Translations under genes and position numbers: made by a program
DNA from: JBNJEM01 sp051745935
GTDB lineage: Bacteria > Planctomycetota > Planctomycetia > Pirellulales > Pirellulaceae
Assembly (NCBI GenBank): GCA_051745935.1
Contig: JBNJEM010000327.1
Coordinates: 1-8,597, forward strand
DNA length: 8,597 bases
Direction: 5' to 3'
The notes under the pieces: model-generated
The model's input: only the letters and a program-made list of their open reading frames with translations
Database searches by the model: none
What the model was told of the DNA's origin: nothing
Shown: positions 1 through 7,765 of the stretch, one piece after another
Layout of the letters: each line of letters begins with the position of its first letter
Position numbering within the stretch: position 1 is the stretch's first letter

Positions 1-60
1 CGCGAAATCTTCCACTCTTCAATCAAGCACGCGCGACAAACTCGGGACAACCCACTTGTT

Positions 61-171
61 CTATTTTGTCCGATTTTCGGGTTTTTCATCAGCCCACCAA
101 CAGCCTGGCAGGGCCGGGACACGGACGCCGATCCCTTCGTCGGTGCGGTGCATTGCGATCTTGTACTTCAT
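61..171 (-). pseudogene. Truncated HicB-family antitoxin remnant (36 codons)
   Basis: The ATG at 171 opens a 36-codon frame ending in TAG at 61-63. It begins MKYKIAMHRTDEG and continues to VPALPGCW, which matches the N-terminal strands of HicB-type antitoxins (consensus roughly MKYKIA.HRSDEG..V.VPGLPGCW) from memory. The match stops abruptly after Trp25. Intact HicB proteins continue with an acidic segment of the type TEEEAL.NI and a helical region, often with a DNA-binding domain. Here only an unrelated WADEKPENRTK tail and a stop follow. A strong ribosome-binding site, AAGGAG (minus strand, 178-183), lies 6 nt before the ATG, so translation signals survive. HicB normally neutralises the HicA mRNA interferase, but no HicA-like frame is visible on either side. 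I infer a fragment cut by deletion or insertion near position 97. A genuine short peptide is possible but less likely. Confidence 0.55.
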
Positions 172-177
172 GGCGAT

Positions 178-183
178 CTCCTT
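178..183 (-). promoter_or_regulatory. Shine-Dalgarno of the hicB remnant
   Basis: Reading the minus strand, AAGGAG stands 6 nt ahead of the ATG at 171. It is one of the best ribosome-binding sites in the window, and it supports the view that the short frame was once a real gene start. Confidence 0.5.
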
Positions 184-325
184 TTTCAGTATACTCGGAG
201 GCCAAGATCAGGCACCGCGTCTTCAGACTCGAAAGGCGAGGCATCCTTTACCCCGGTCATCCGCGCCGCGCGGCTTGCCGGTTGTCATTTCCCCGGGCAA
301 GCCGACTGGACGCAAAGGACGTTGG

Positions 326-509
326 TATAAACTGAAACTGTAAGCTTCATGTCTCGACTAGCTGGTAAAGCCCGGGTTTCGGGGCCTTCGCGGCCAGGAC
401 GGCACCCGTCACGGGTTCCAATTCGATCCACCTCGACACGACCTGAAACCAGGGCTTTTCCAGCGTCTGGGCCGTTCGAAGGACGTGAAACGTTTACACT
501 TTGAGTATA
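326..509 (-). repeat. 184-bp dispersed element, copy 1, with terminal inverted repeats
   Basis: The reverse complement of this segment aligns without gaps to 5049-5232 at roughly 84% identity (about 30 differences by hand count). Both copies come out at exactly 184 bp. The two ends of each copy are imperfect inverted repeats of about 23 bp. On the plus strand here, 326-348 reads TATAAACTGAAACTGTAAGC and onward, and the complement of 487-509 reads TATACTCAAAGTGTAAACG and onward. Similarity stops at or very near these ends. The inner end lies 24 bp past the GH2 stop codon, so this copy probably sits in the GH2 3' untranslated region. Differences between copies fall at all codon positions, which argues against a coding function. 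The organisation resembles a MITE-like non-autonomous element, but no transposase or clear target duplication is visible. Confidence 0.75.
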
Positions 510-533
510 AAGTCATGACCCGTGAGGCCTGGA

Positions 534-2759
<2,226 letters not shown>

Positions 2760-2768
2760 CGAGCTCAT

Positions 2769-2773
2769 CCTCC
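2769..2773 (-). promoter_or_regulatory. Shine-Dalgarno that fixes the GH2 start
   Basis: GGAGG on the minus strand lies 9 nt before the ATG at 2759 and 0 nt before the ATG at 2768. The spacing therefore favours the second methionine, which also places the charged residues of the signal peptide (MKSR) directly at the N-terminus. Confidence 0.65.
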
Positions 2774-2778
2774 ATTTT

Positions 2779-2801
2779 CAAGTCGCAAAGCACAAGTCGC
2801 A
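2779..2801 (-). promoter_or_regulatory. 9-bp direct repeat in the GH2 leader, possible operator
   Basis: The nonamer CAAGTCGCA (plus strand) occurs at 2779-2787 and again at 2793-2801, a 14-bp period, just upstream of the GH2 ribosome-binding site. Such a short direct repeat could bind a regulator or be chance. I see no convincing -35/-10 pair here. Confidence 0.2.
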
Positions 2802-3160
2802 CGGCAATTCTCAACCGCAAGGCCAGAGTCCGCTCGGCCACGGGTTCGATGCATGACGGAACGCTCCGGCGGGCGGCGGCCCGCACGGGGCCGCTCCGAG
2901 TTTTCGGAACGTTTTCCACACGTCAGACGGCTAAGAAGCCCTGACAAAACCCGTCAGGTTTCCTTTCATCTAGGGCGTTTCGGGAGCGGGAACCACGTAT
3001 TGTTGCGGGCTGTAAAACGTTGCGAGGATCCCCGTGCCCCGAACCGACGACGGTCGCCGCCGCCGTCACCCGTGCCCGTGCAGCGAGGTGACGTGGGCGG
3101 GACTGTAGACCCTAACGTTGCAAAAAGTATATGTAGGACGGCTCTCCAGGCTCGTCTTTT

Positions 3161-3180
3161 CAAGTACGAAATCGTACTTG
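3161..3180. repeat. Inner hairpin 1 of the foldback element
   Basis: CAAGTACG and CGTACTTG form a perfect 8-bp stem with the tetraloop AAAT. It begins at the base immediately after the left arm ends. Confidence 0.75.
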
Positions 3181-3193
3181 ATCTGGTGTCCGC

Positions 3194-3216
3194 AGATCTC
3201 ACGAAATGTGAGATCT
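3194..3216. repeat. Inner hairpin 2 of the foldback element
   Basis: AGATCTCAC and GTGAGATCT form a perfect 9-bp stem around GAAAT. The loop region CGAAAT is shared with hairpin 1 although the stems differ in sequence, which suggests the fold matters more than the stem bases. Confidence 0.75.
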
Positions 3217-3322
3217 TCAAACAACCGCAAAAAGACATTTATGCGCTGTAAAAGACGGGCCTGGAGACCCGTCCTACGCCGTCTTTATGCAACAATAGGG
3301 TAGACTACCATGGACGTGCCCG

Positions 3323-3351
3323 GTTGAACAGACGGCCCGTTGAACAGACGG
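3323..3351 (+). repeat. Short tandem duplication, 13-bp core at a 16-bp period
   Basis: GTTGAACAGACGG occurs at 3323-3335 and 3339-3351, separated by CCC. It looks like a slippage product 18 bp outside the foldback element. No function is evident. Confidence 0.7.
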
Positions 3352-3544
3352 TGTAGCTCGCCGCCACGCCCCGCTCATGCGACTATGCGCGGGCATGAAT
3401 CCCCCCCCGCTTGCAGCCTCTTTGCCAGAACCCGCCCCGCGCCACGGAGGTTCTCTTGATGGCGCGCGGCAAGGCGACCGTCCCGTTTCCCAGCGTGTGC
3501 CAAGAATCCATAACCGTTCACCCGTAACGTAACGACCGAAGCGC

Positions 3545-4189
3545 TCACCAGGTGACCAGGTAGTTGGGAAGATGGTTCACGCAGGCATATTCCTCCAGGG
3601 CCAAAGTGCCGCCACGAATGGAGACGGAGCTCAAAGACGCGTTCCAGGCCACGTTGAGCGGGGCGGGGTGGAAGCAGCCGAGGAGCAGTAACAGAAAGTC
3701 GCCGTGCATGACATACGCAATTCGCTCATCGGAGTCGCCGAATTCCTGGCACGCCGCGTGCAACACCGAGTTGGCTCGCTTCACCGCCTCGTCTGACGTT
3801 TCCATCGGTTTGCCGCCCCACCACCCTTCCCCGTTGATCTCCGGTGGGATGCGATAGCCTGGGAACTGTTTACTGATTTGTGGGCGTGTCATGCCGGGGG
3901 CCCCCACGTATTCGCGCGTGCTGGTGCCAGCGATGCAACCTCCTTTTTCGTGGAGCGGTACGCGGACCTGGGGCGCGAGGCCGGTGGCGTGCTGCAGGTG
4001 CCTGGCGGTTTGTAGGGTTCTCAAAAACGGGCTGGTGTAAATCCGGGTCAGGCGCAGTTCGGTGGCCCGCCGCGCCAAACGCTTTGCTTGTTCATGGCCA
4101 ATACGTGTCAACGCTGGATCGTCGATTCTCTGGGATTGCGATCGCGCGTTGTTTTCCGATTGAGCATGGCGGATCAGAAAAAGTTGCAT
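3545..4189 (-). CDS. Histidine phosphatase family protein (phosphoglycerate mutase-like)
   Basis: This 214-residue cytoplasmic protein belongs to the histidine phosphatase (RHG) superfamily, whose members hydrolyse or transfer phosphate through a phospho-histidine. It opens with MQLFLIRHAQSENN, giving the catalytic Arg7 and His8. Family motifs follow: the DPALTRIGHEQA segment (24-35), YTSPFLRTLQTA (51-62) with the second phosphate-binding Arg57, and MHGDF (161-165) with catalytic His162. The C-terminal part NASLSSVSI fits the family. The length is typical. The frame is open 48 codons further upstream, but that part runs into dispersed repeat A and has no family similarity. The ATG at 4189 has GAAGGG (4197-4202) 7 nt before it. 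The stretch at 117-128, including GEGWWGG, sits in the variable substrate loop. The substrate is unknown; sugar phosphates are common for the family. No operon partner is close. Confidence 0.9.
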   Translation of the reverse strand: MQLFLIRHAQSENNARSQSQRIDDPALTRIGHEQAKRLARRATELRLTRIYTSPFLRTLQTARHLQHATGLAPQVRVPLHEKGGCIAGTSTREYVGAPGMTRPQISKQFPGYRIPPEINGEGWWGGKPMETSDEAVKRANSVLHAACQEFGDSDERIAYVMHGDFLLLLLGCFHPAPLNVAWNASLSSVSIRGGTLALEEYACVNHLPNYLVTW

Positions 4190-4283
4190 GGCAGGGCCCT
4201 TCGAAGATGCGCATTCGTGCTGAGATTCACACCGCCGTCCGTTCAAATCCAAGGGGTTGGACGGGCCTACTTGCTCAAAAGCG

Positions 4284-4387
4284 ATATATTTCAGGCGGCT
4301 GGATTTTTCCGGGTGGAAAGCTGCCCGACGCAAGCCGTCCTCCCGTTGGTCGGACTCGCGGCGGAGAACGTCATCCGCGACCGGTAT
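4284..4387 (+). repeat. Dispersed repeat family, copy A (longest complete copy)
   Basis: Positions 4284-4337 match copy C (8544-8597) at 52 of 54 bases. Positions 4317-4387 match copy B (7585-7655) with only a few differences. A 17-bp core, CTGCCCGACGCAAGCCG, is identical in all three (4321-4337, 7589-7605, 8581-8597). All copies lie in spacers and in the same orientation. In the A/B overlap after the core, all six differences fall at every-third-base positions. Read on the minus strand this corresponds to a 27-codon frame from the ATG at 4374 to TGA at 4291, containing SAASPTNGRTACVGQL. No good ribosome-binding site precedes it. The copy lies about 95 bp upstream of the phosphatase start. 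Confidence 0.8.
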
Positions 4388-4495
4388 AACGCAATCACTC
4401 GGATTTCACGCCACCCAACAAGTGATTCGAGGCGTCCCCCAAATGACCCGTTCCCCCGGGGTTCGTGACGGGGTGTTATGCGCGAGGCGATTACA

Positions 4496-4525
4496 AACGA
4501 CACCAACGTAAACGACACCAACGTA
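4496..4525 (+). repeat. Perfect 15-bp tandem duplication
   Basis: The unit AACGACACCAACGTA occurs twice without a gap (4496-4510 and 4511-4525). As the unit is a multiple of three it leaves any reading frame open. No binding function is apparent. Confidence 0.85.
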
Positions 4526-4911
4526 ATCAAGCATTTCCAATCCAACGGCCGGGAGGCGGTGGGTTGTGTTCGGTGGCGGCTTGTGCGACGGTTGCCAAAC
4601 GCCGGCATCAACCAAGGCGGGCAGCGTTGGCCGTTTACAGGGGCGAACAACCGGGCGGAGCCTTCCCGCAACGCCGCTCTGGTGGCCGGATGGAACAAGA
4701 GTGTAGCGATTCCTGGCTCGATTTTAACCGTGGGGTGGGGTTCGATGGTGGTCGGGCATGGGCGGCGAGCCGGGACGCCGCCGGTTCGTGGCGATTGTCT
4801 CGGCGGATTGGTTGTCCGGGCGGCGCGCTTTCCGGGGCGCGGCGGTGGAACAATCCTCGCGTGCGGCTTGCAGGGGCTTTCGAGCGGGGGTAGGATGGGC
4901 GAATAGAGTGA

Positions 4912-5064
4912 TGGGGATTGGAGGCCAGCGAGCTTGCAAACCATTTCTTATACGCTCTGCCAGAGACGCGCTATTGGTTCAACCTCACCAACTTAGCGGA
5001 GGCCACCACCAACGGGCTGCCACGGTTTGGGGCGAACGGCGGGACTTTCAATCTCAAAGTGTAA
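4912..5064 (+). pseudogene. Possible decayed C-terminal fragment of a secreted protein
   Basis: After a TGA at 4909-4911 there is an open frame of 50 codons ending in TAA at 5062-5064. It contains ELANHFLYALPETRYWFNLT and then NGLPRFGANGGTFNLKV. The composition is more protein-like than any other intergenic frame here. The pattern NxxxYAL followed by TNGLPxF and an alternating beta-strand end recalls the C-terminal tails of large secreted proteins in Verrucomicrobiota-like genomes, from memory only. There is no start codon with a ribosome-binding site, and no upstream continuation in any frame that I can follow. The final codons fall inside the terminal repeat of the 184-bp element. It may equally be chance. 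Confidence 0.22.
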
Positions 5065-5232
5065 GCGTTTCGCGCCCTTCGAACGGTCCAGACACTGGAA
5101 AATCGCTGGTTTCAGGTCGTGTCCAGGTGGATGGAATTTGAACTCGTGACGGGTACAGTCATGGCCGAAAAGGCCTCGAAAGCCGGGCTTTACCAGCTAG
5201 TCGAGCGGCGAAGTTTACAGTTTGACTTTCAA
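5049..5232 (+). repeat. 184-bp dispersed element, copy 2, with terminal inverted repeats
   Basis: This is the inverted partner of 326-509, of equal length and about 84% identical. The best conserved blocks include GGTTTCAGGTCGTGTC and GGGCTTTACCAGCTAGTCGA. Its left end reads TCTCAAAGTGTAAGCGTTTC and its right end, complemented, reads GTCAAACTGTAAACTTC, giving imperfect terminal inverted repeats. The right end is only 2 bp before the ribosome-binding site and 17 bp before the GTG of the ATPase gene. Any promoter for that gene must therefore lie within or beyond the element. A TTGACT hexamer is present at 5222-5227, but no matching -10 follows at a usable distance. Confidence 0.75.
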
Positions 5233-5234
5233 TT

Positions 5235-5240
5235 AGAGGA
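5235..5240 (+). promoter_or_regulatory. Shine-Dalgarno supporting the GTG start of the ATPase gene
   Basis: AGAGGA stands 9 nt before the GTG at 5250. No ATG nearby has an equally placed site, so the GTG is the preferred start. Confidence 0.6.
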
Positions 5241-5249
5241 TAGTGGGTC

Positions 5250-7292
5250 GTGAACACGAAGCAGATTGTGAAATTTCTCCAGACCGTGCAGCTTTTCCAC
5301 GAACTGGACCAAGAACAGTTGACTCGTTTGGCCAAGGCGACCCGGGAAGTACGTTTTTCCAGCGGCGAGCTGATTTGTGAATCGAGCAGTGGGGATCCGG
5401 CGCTCTACGTGTTGCTTGAGGGAGAATGCGTGGAGTACGTGGAGCAACCCGAGCTGGGTATGGATACCCAGTCACAATGGCTCTATGCGGGTAATTTTTT
5501 TGGTTTGGAGTCGGTGTTGCTGCAGCGAACGGCGGCTTTTCGGGTTGCGGCGGTTGAAGCCGGGCGAGCGATCAGGATCGGTCGAGAGGTGATTGCGGAT
5601 CTGTTTGAGTCCTCGCCGGCGTTCACGCGGGCCGTATGCCGCGCCTTGGCGGCTCGCTTACACCGGATTCAGGACATGGTCAAGGGCATTCGGTTCGTGC
5701 AACTTCAAAGTTTCCCGCATATCGAGTCGGTGATGCATTTGTTGCCGCAGCGAGTAGCCAGTGTGACTCGCAGCCTCGTGGTGGACGAGGAGGGGGACCG
5801 GGTGACGGTGGCCATGGTCAATCCATCGGACATTCGCGCGCGCTCGTTTATCGAGGACGTGTTGCGGGATTACCATGTACAGTTTGTTGCCGTGAGTGAA
5901 GAGGATTTCGAGGAGCGGGGACGCAGCTTGCTGGGGGAACGACTCGATTCGGTGGCCGAGCACACGCCCTTTGAAGACATGTCGTATCAGGATAGCAACG
6001 GGGTGCTTAGACCGTTGGCCGGCAGTCGAGAAGATGATTTTCTGTCCCGCCTGTTAACCGTGGCGTTGCGCCGTGGTGCCAGTGACGTTCACTTTGAACC
6101 GTATCAAGGACGGGCACGCGTGCGGCTGCGAGTTGATGGGCGGATGGTCCTGTTGAATGAAGACATACCGGCCATCGTTCACCGGCAACTCATCGTGCGC
6201 ATCAAGATTCTTTCCGAGCTCGATACCACTCGCATACGGCGACCTCTGGATGGACGGTTTTTGATTCAAGCGGATGATCATCCCATTGAGTTTCGCGTTT
6301 CCGCCAGTCCATGCCATGGTGGGGAAAAAATCGTATTGCGCATTGTGGCGCCAAGCAAACAGTACGGCAATTTGTCCCGGTTGATCCTTTACCCTTGGTT
6401 CGAGAAACTGGCTCGTGAGCTCTTTAGTAGCCCTAGCGGGCTGGTGTTGGTTACCGGCCCCTCGGGGGCTGGCAAGACAACAACACTCTATGCGGCCCTG
6501 CAATCGGTGGTTGCCAAGGATACGACGAAGAATATCGTGACCATTGAGGACCCCGTGGAATATGATCTTCCCTTTGCGACCCAAATCCAGGTGAATCACG
6601 AATCGGGCATGGACTTCGCCAAGGTTCTGAAGTCGGTCTTGCGACAGGATCCCGATGTCATTTTGGTCGGGGAAATTCGTGATCCTGAATCGGCGGCCAT
6701 GGCGGCGGAGGCGGCGACCACGGGCCATCTTGTCCTCTCCTCACTTCATACCTATTCCGCGCTAGAGGCCATTGTTCGCTTGCGGGACTTGAAAGTCCCC
6801 CCTTATGTCATTACAGCCGGGCTTCAGGGCGTGATTACCCAGCAGCTTCTGCCGCGGCTCGAGCCGGGTTGGACGAAGGAGGTCCCGAAGGACGATCCGA
6901 TCATGGCTCAGCTCTCGGAACTCGGAGTCCTCGACGGTGAATGGGATCAGCCCTTGCTGCGCGGTCGGTCCGCCGCCGGCGGGCCCGCCGGTGGGGAATC
7001 GGGCAGAGTGGCCATTTACGAGGCGCTGGCCGTGACACCAACGCTCAACGCCGCCATTGATCGGTCGGCTCCCATCTCCGAGTTGCGGGAATGCCTCGAT
7101 CCCACCTGCTCCGGCTCGTTCCCGGATTACGCCCGATTTCTGCTCAAGGAAGGCATTGTGGCTCCAGAGCGAATTGTGGATATGTTGCCCCGAGTCCACG
7201 GCCGAATGCGATATGATCGGCCACACGGGGTGAGGGCGTCACTGTACGAGCCGAGTCGTGTAGCGCGTAACACCGCACCCTCCTCCGAATAG
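5250..7292 (+). CDS. GspE/PilB-type secretion/pilus assembly ATPase with N-terminal cyclic-nucleotide-binding-like domain
   Basis: This 680-residue protein is a cytoplasmic hexameric-type ATPase of the type II secretion/type IV pilus family. Residues about 12-140 resemble a cNMP-binding domain (beta-roll with FFGLES at 83-88 and FRVAAVEA at 97-104, then a helical end). The phosphate-binding cassette is degenerate, with GLE instead of GE. Residues about 160-228 resemble the GspE N-terminal/MshEN domain. The motor domain (about 260-600) has SDVHFEP, Walker A GPSGAGKT (403-410), the Asp box TIEDPVEY (431-438), Walker B LRQDPDVILVGEIRD (464-478) and the His box TGHLVLSSLHT (491-501). The usual CxxC...CxxC zinc subdomain after QQLLPRL is missing its cysteines; a Gly/Ala-rich loop (572-585) precedes GRVAIYEAL. 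The start is GTG. No gspF, pilT or pilin gene is adjacent, so partners must be elsewhere. The exact system (secretion or pilus) is undetermined. Confidence 0.92.
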   Translation: MNTKQIVKFLQTVQLFHELDQEQLTRLAKATREVRFSSGELICESSSGDPALYVLLEGECVEYVEQPELGMDTQSQWLYAGNFFGLESVLLQRTAAFRVAAVEAGRAIRIGREVIADLFESSPAFTRAVCRALAARLHRIQDMVKGIRFVQLQSFPHIESVMHLLPQRVASVTRSLVVDEEGDRVTVAMVNPSDIRARSFIEDVLRDYHVQFVAVSEEDFEERGRSLLGERLDSVAEHTPFEDMSYQDSNGVLRPLAGSREDDFLSRLLTVALRRGASDVHFEPYQGRARVRLRVDGRMVLLNEDIPAIVHRQLIVRIKILSELDTTRIRRPLDGRFLIQADDHPIEFRVSASPCHGGEKIVLRIVAPSKQYGNLSRLILYPWFEKLARELFSSPSGLVLVTGPSGAGKTTTLYAALQSVVAKDTTKNIVTIEDPVEYDLPFATQIQVNHESGMDFAKVLKSVLRQDPDVILVGEIRDPESAAMAAEAATTGHLVLSSLHTYSALEAIVRLRDLKVPPYVITAGLQGVITQQLLPRLEPGWTKEVPKDDPIMAQLSELGVLDGEWDQPLLRGRSAAGGPAGGESGRVAIYEALAVTPTLNAAIDRSAPISELRECLDPTCSGSFPDYARFLLKEGIVAPERIVDMLPRVHGRMRYDRPHGVRASLYEPSRVARNTAPSSE

Positions 7293-7470
7293 CACCCTCT
7301 TGCCAATGGTCGCGTGGAGCCTCGTTGGACAGGGCCACTTCGGTTCGAGCGATGGACGCAACGAATGTTCCAGCTCTATTCTAGCGTAAGTTGCTTGCTT
7401 CCAATCGGTTAGCGTGTTTTAGGGGCGGAAACGCAGCCACTGAATACTTTGGATAAAATGCGATATTCTT

Positions 7471-7492
7471 TTGTCTTGCATGTTGTCTTGCA
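7471..7492 (+). promoter_or_regulatory. 10-bp direct repeat in AT-rich patch, possible operator or promoter region
   Basis: TTGTCTTGCA occurs at 7471-7480 and 7483-7492, a 12-bp period close to one helical turn. It lies after an AT-rich stretch containing TATTCT and about 275 bp upstream of the sigma factor start. Two sites on the same helix face would suit a regulator, but this is conjecture. Confidence 0.25.
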
Positions 7493-7584
7493 ATGACAGT
7501 TGGACAAAAAGATGAGCGACAAAAAAATGTCCGCCGCGATGCAGTCACAATCACATGACAATTACATGAGAATGAATATAATCA

Positions 7585-7655
7585 AAAACTGCCCGACGCA
7601 AGCCGTCCTGCCGTTGGTGGGGCTCGCGGCGGACAAGGTCATTCGCGACCGGTAT
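7585..7655 (+). repeat. Dispersed repeat family, copy B (lacks the left module)
   Basis: This matches the right two thirds of copy A (4317-4387), ending at the same point, GCGACCGGTAT. The left module shared by A and C is absent and replaced by an AT-rich sequence. The copy is about 110 bp upstream of the sigma factor start. It carries the minus-strand ATG at 7642 corresponding to that in copy A, with a frame reading SAASPTNGRTACVGQ before diverging. Confidence 0.75.
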
Positions 7656-7765
7656 GGATGGAGCAAGGAGTCTTGGAGGAGCAGGCAGATTGCGTTACCG
7701 GCCGTAAAAGGCCGCGCCCTCTTTCGATGGCTCGGGTGTCACCGATTTGTGAAGAGTTTAACGCC

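Larger units (their letters stand above)
3105..3305. repeat. 201-bp foldback element: 56-bp inverted arms enclosing two hairpins
   Basis: The left arm (3105-3160) and right arm (3250-3305) are inverted repeats matching at 44 of 56 positions. The innermost 28 bp match at 26, and GTTGCA matches exactly at 3117-3122 and 3288-3293. The conserved stretch around GTAGGACGG is itself nearly palindromic. Between the arms are two perfect hairpins with similar loops: CAAGTACG-AAAT-CGTACTTG (3161-3180) and AGATCTCAC-GAAAT-GTGAGATCT (3194-3216). Single-stranded DNA or RNA could fold into a long stem topped by two hairpins. The layout resembles REP/BIME-type or other non-autonomous palindromic elements. 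It lies between two minus-strand genes and could shape the intergenic transcript. It encodes no protein. Confidence 0.75.
2760..3544. other. 785-bp intergenic region between the phosphatase and GH2 genes
   Basis: No coding region is supported here; the short open frames on both strands have no recognisable motifs. The region holds the GH2 leader, a weak hairpin at 2940-2958 (CCTGAC, 7-nt loop, GTCAGG, then a T-rich plus-strand run), the foldback element at 3105-3305, and a short tandem duplication at 3323-3351. The remainder (3352-3544) contains an eight-C run near 3400 and a 6-bp stem TCATGC/GCATGA (3375-3398). No rho-independent terminator for the phosphatase gene is clear. Confidence 0.7.
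4190..5249. other. 1,060-bp divergent intergenic region between the phosphatase and ATPase genes
   Basis: This holds both leaders, dispersed repeat A (4284-4387), the 15-bp tandem duplication (4496-4525), a possible decayed frame (4912-5064) and copy 2 of the 184-bp element (5049-5232). Several long open frames cross 4291-5141 on both strands, including 217 codons on the minus strand. Their composition is rich in Arg, Pro and Gly, they overlap each other, and I recognise no family, so I call none as genes. The stretch 4530-4905 contains nothing I can identify. Confidence 0.6.
7293..7765. other. 473-bp spacer upstream of the sigma factor gene
   Basis: No protein-coding region is supported. 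The segment has an AT-richer patch (about 7440-7590) with a 10-bp direct repeat, then repeat copy B (7585-7655) and a small CGGCC/GGCCG stem around GTAAAA (7699-7714). A 95-codon frame from TTG at 7500 runs through it, with the peptide repeat DKKMSDKKMS. It crosses repeat B and overlaps the sigma gene start, so I do not call it. No terminator for the ATPase gene is evident. Confidence 0.6.

Noticed and set aside
2940..2958. Hairpin followed by a T-rich run, as a terminator
   Set aside because: No plus-strand gene ends before it, and on the minus strand the stem is not followed by a U-run. The 6-bp stem is weak.
3105..3305. CRISPR array or tRNA/riboswitch in the hairpin region
   Set aside because: There are no regularly spaced direct repeats, no cloverleaf, and no recognisable aptamer core. 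The structure is a foldback inverted repeat.
4190..4333. 48-codon N-terminal extension of the phosphatase
   Set aside because: The family begins at the RHA strand (MQLFLIRHAQ). The extension is repeat-derived, and the internal ATG has its own ribosome-binding site.
4291..4944. Minus-strand frame of 217 codons in the divergent spacer
   Set aside because: It is rich in Arg/Pro with no recognisable domain, overlaps competing frames and runs into repeat A. Only its last 27 codons, inside the repeat, show a coding-like substitution pattern.
4758..5141. Plus-strand frame of 127 codons upstream of the ATPase gene
   Set aside because: No motif, an arginine-rich composition, and it runs into the 184-bp element. 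It is treated as chance.
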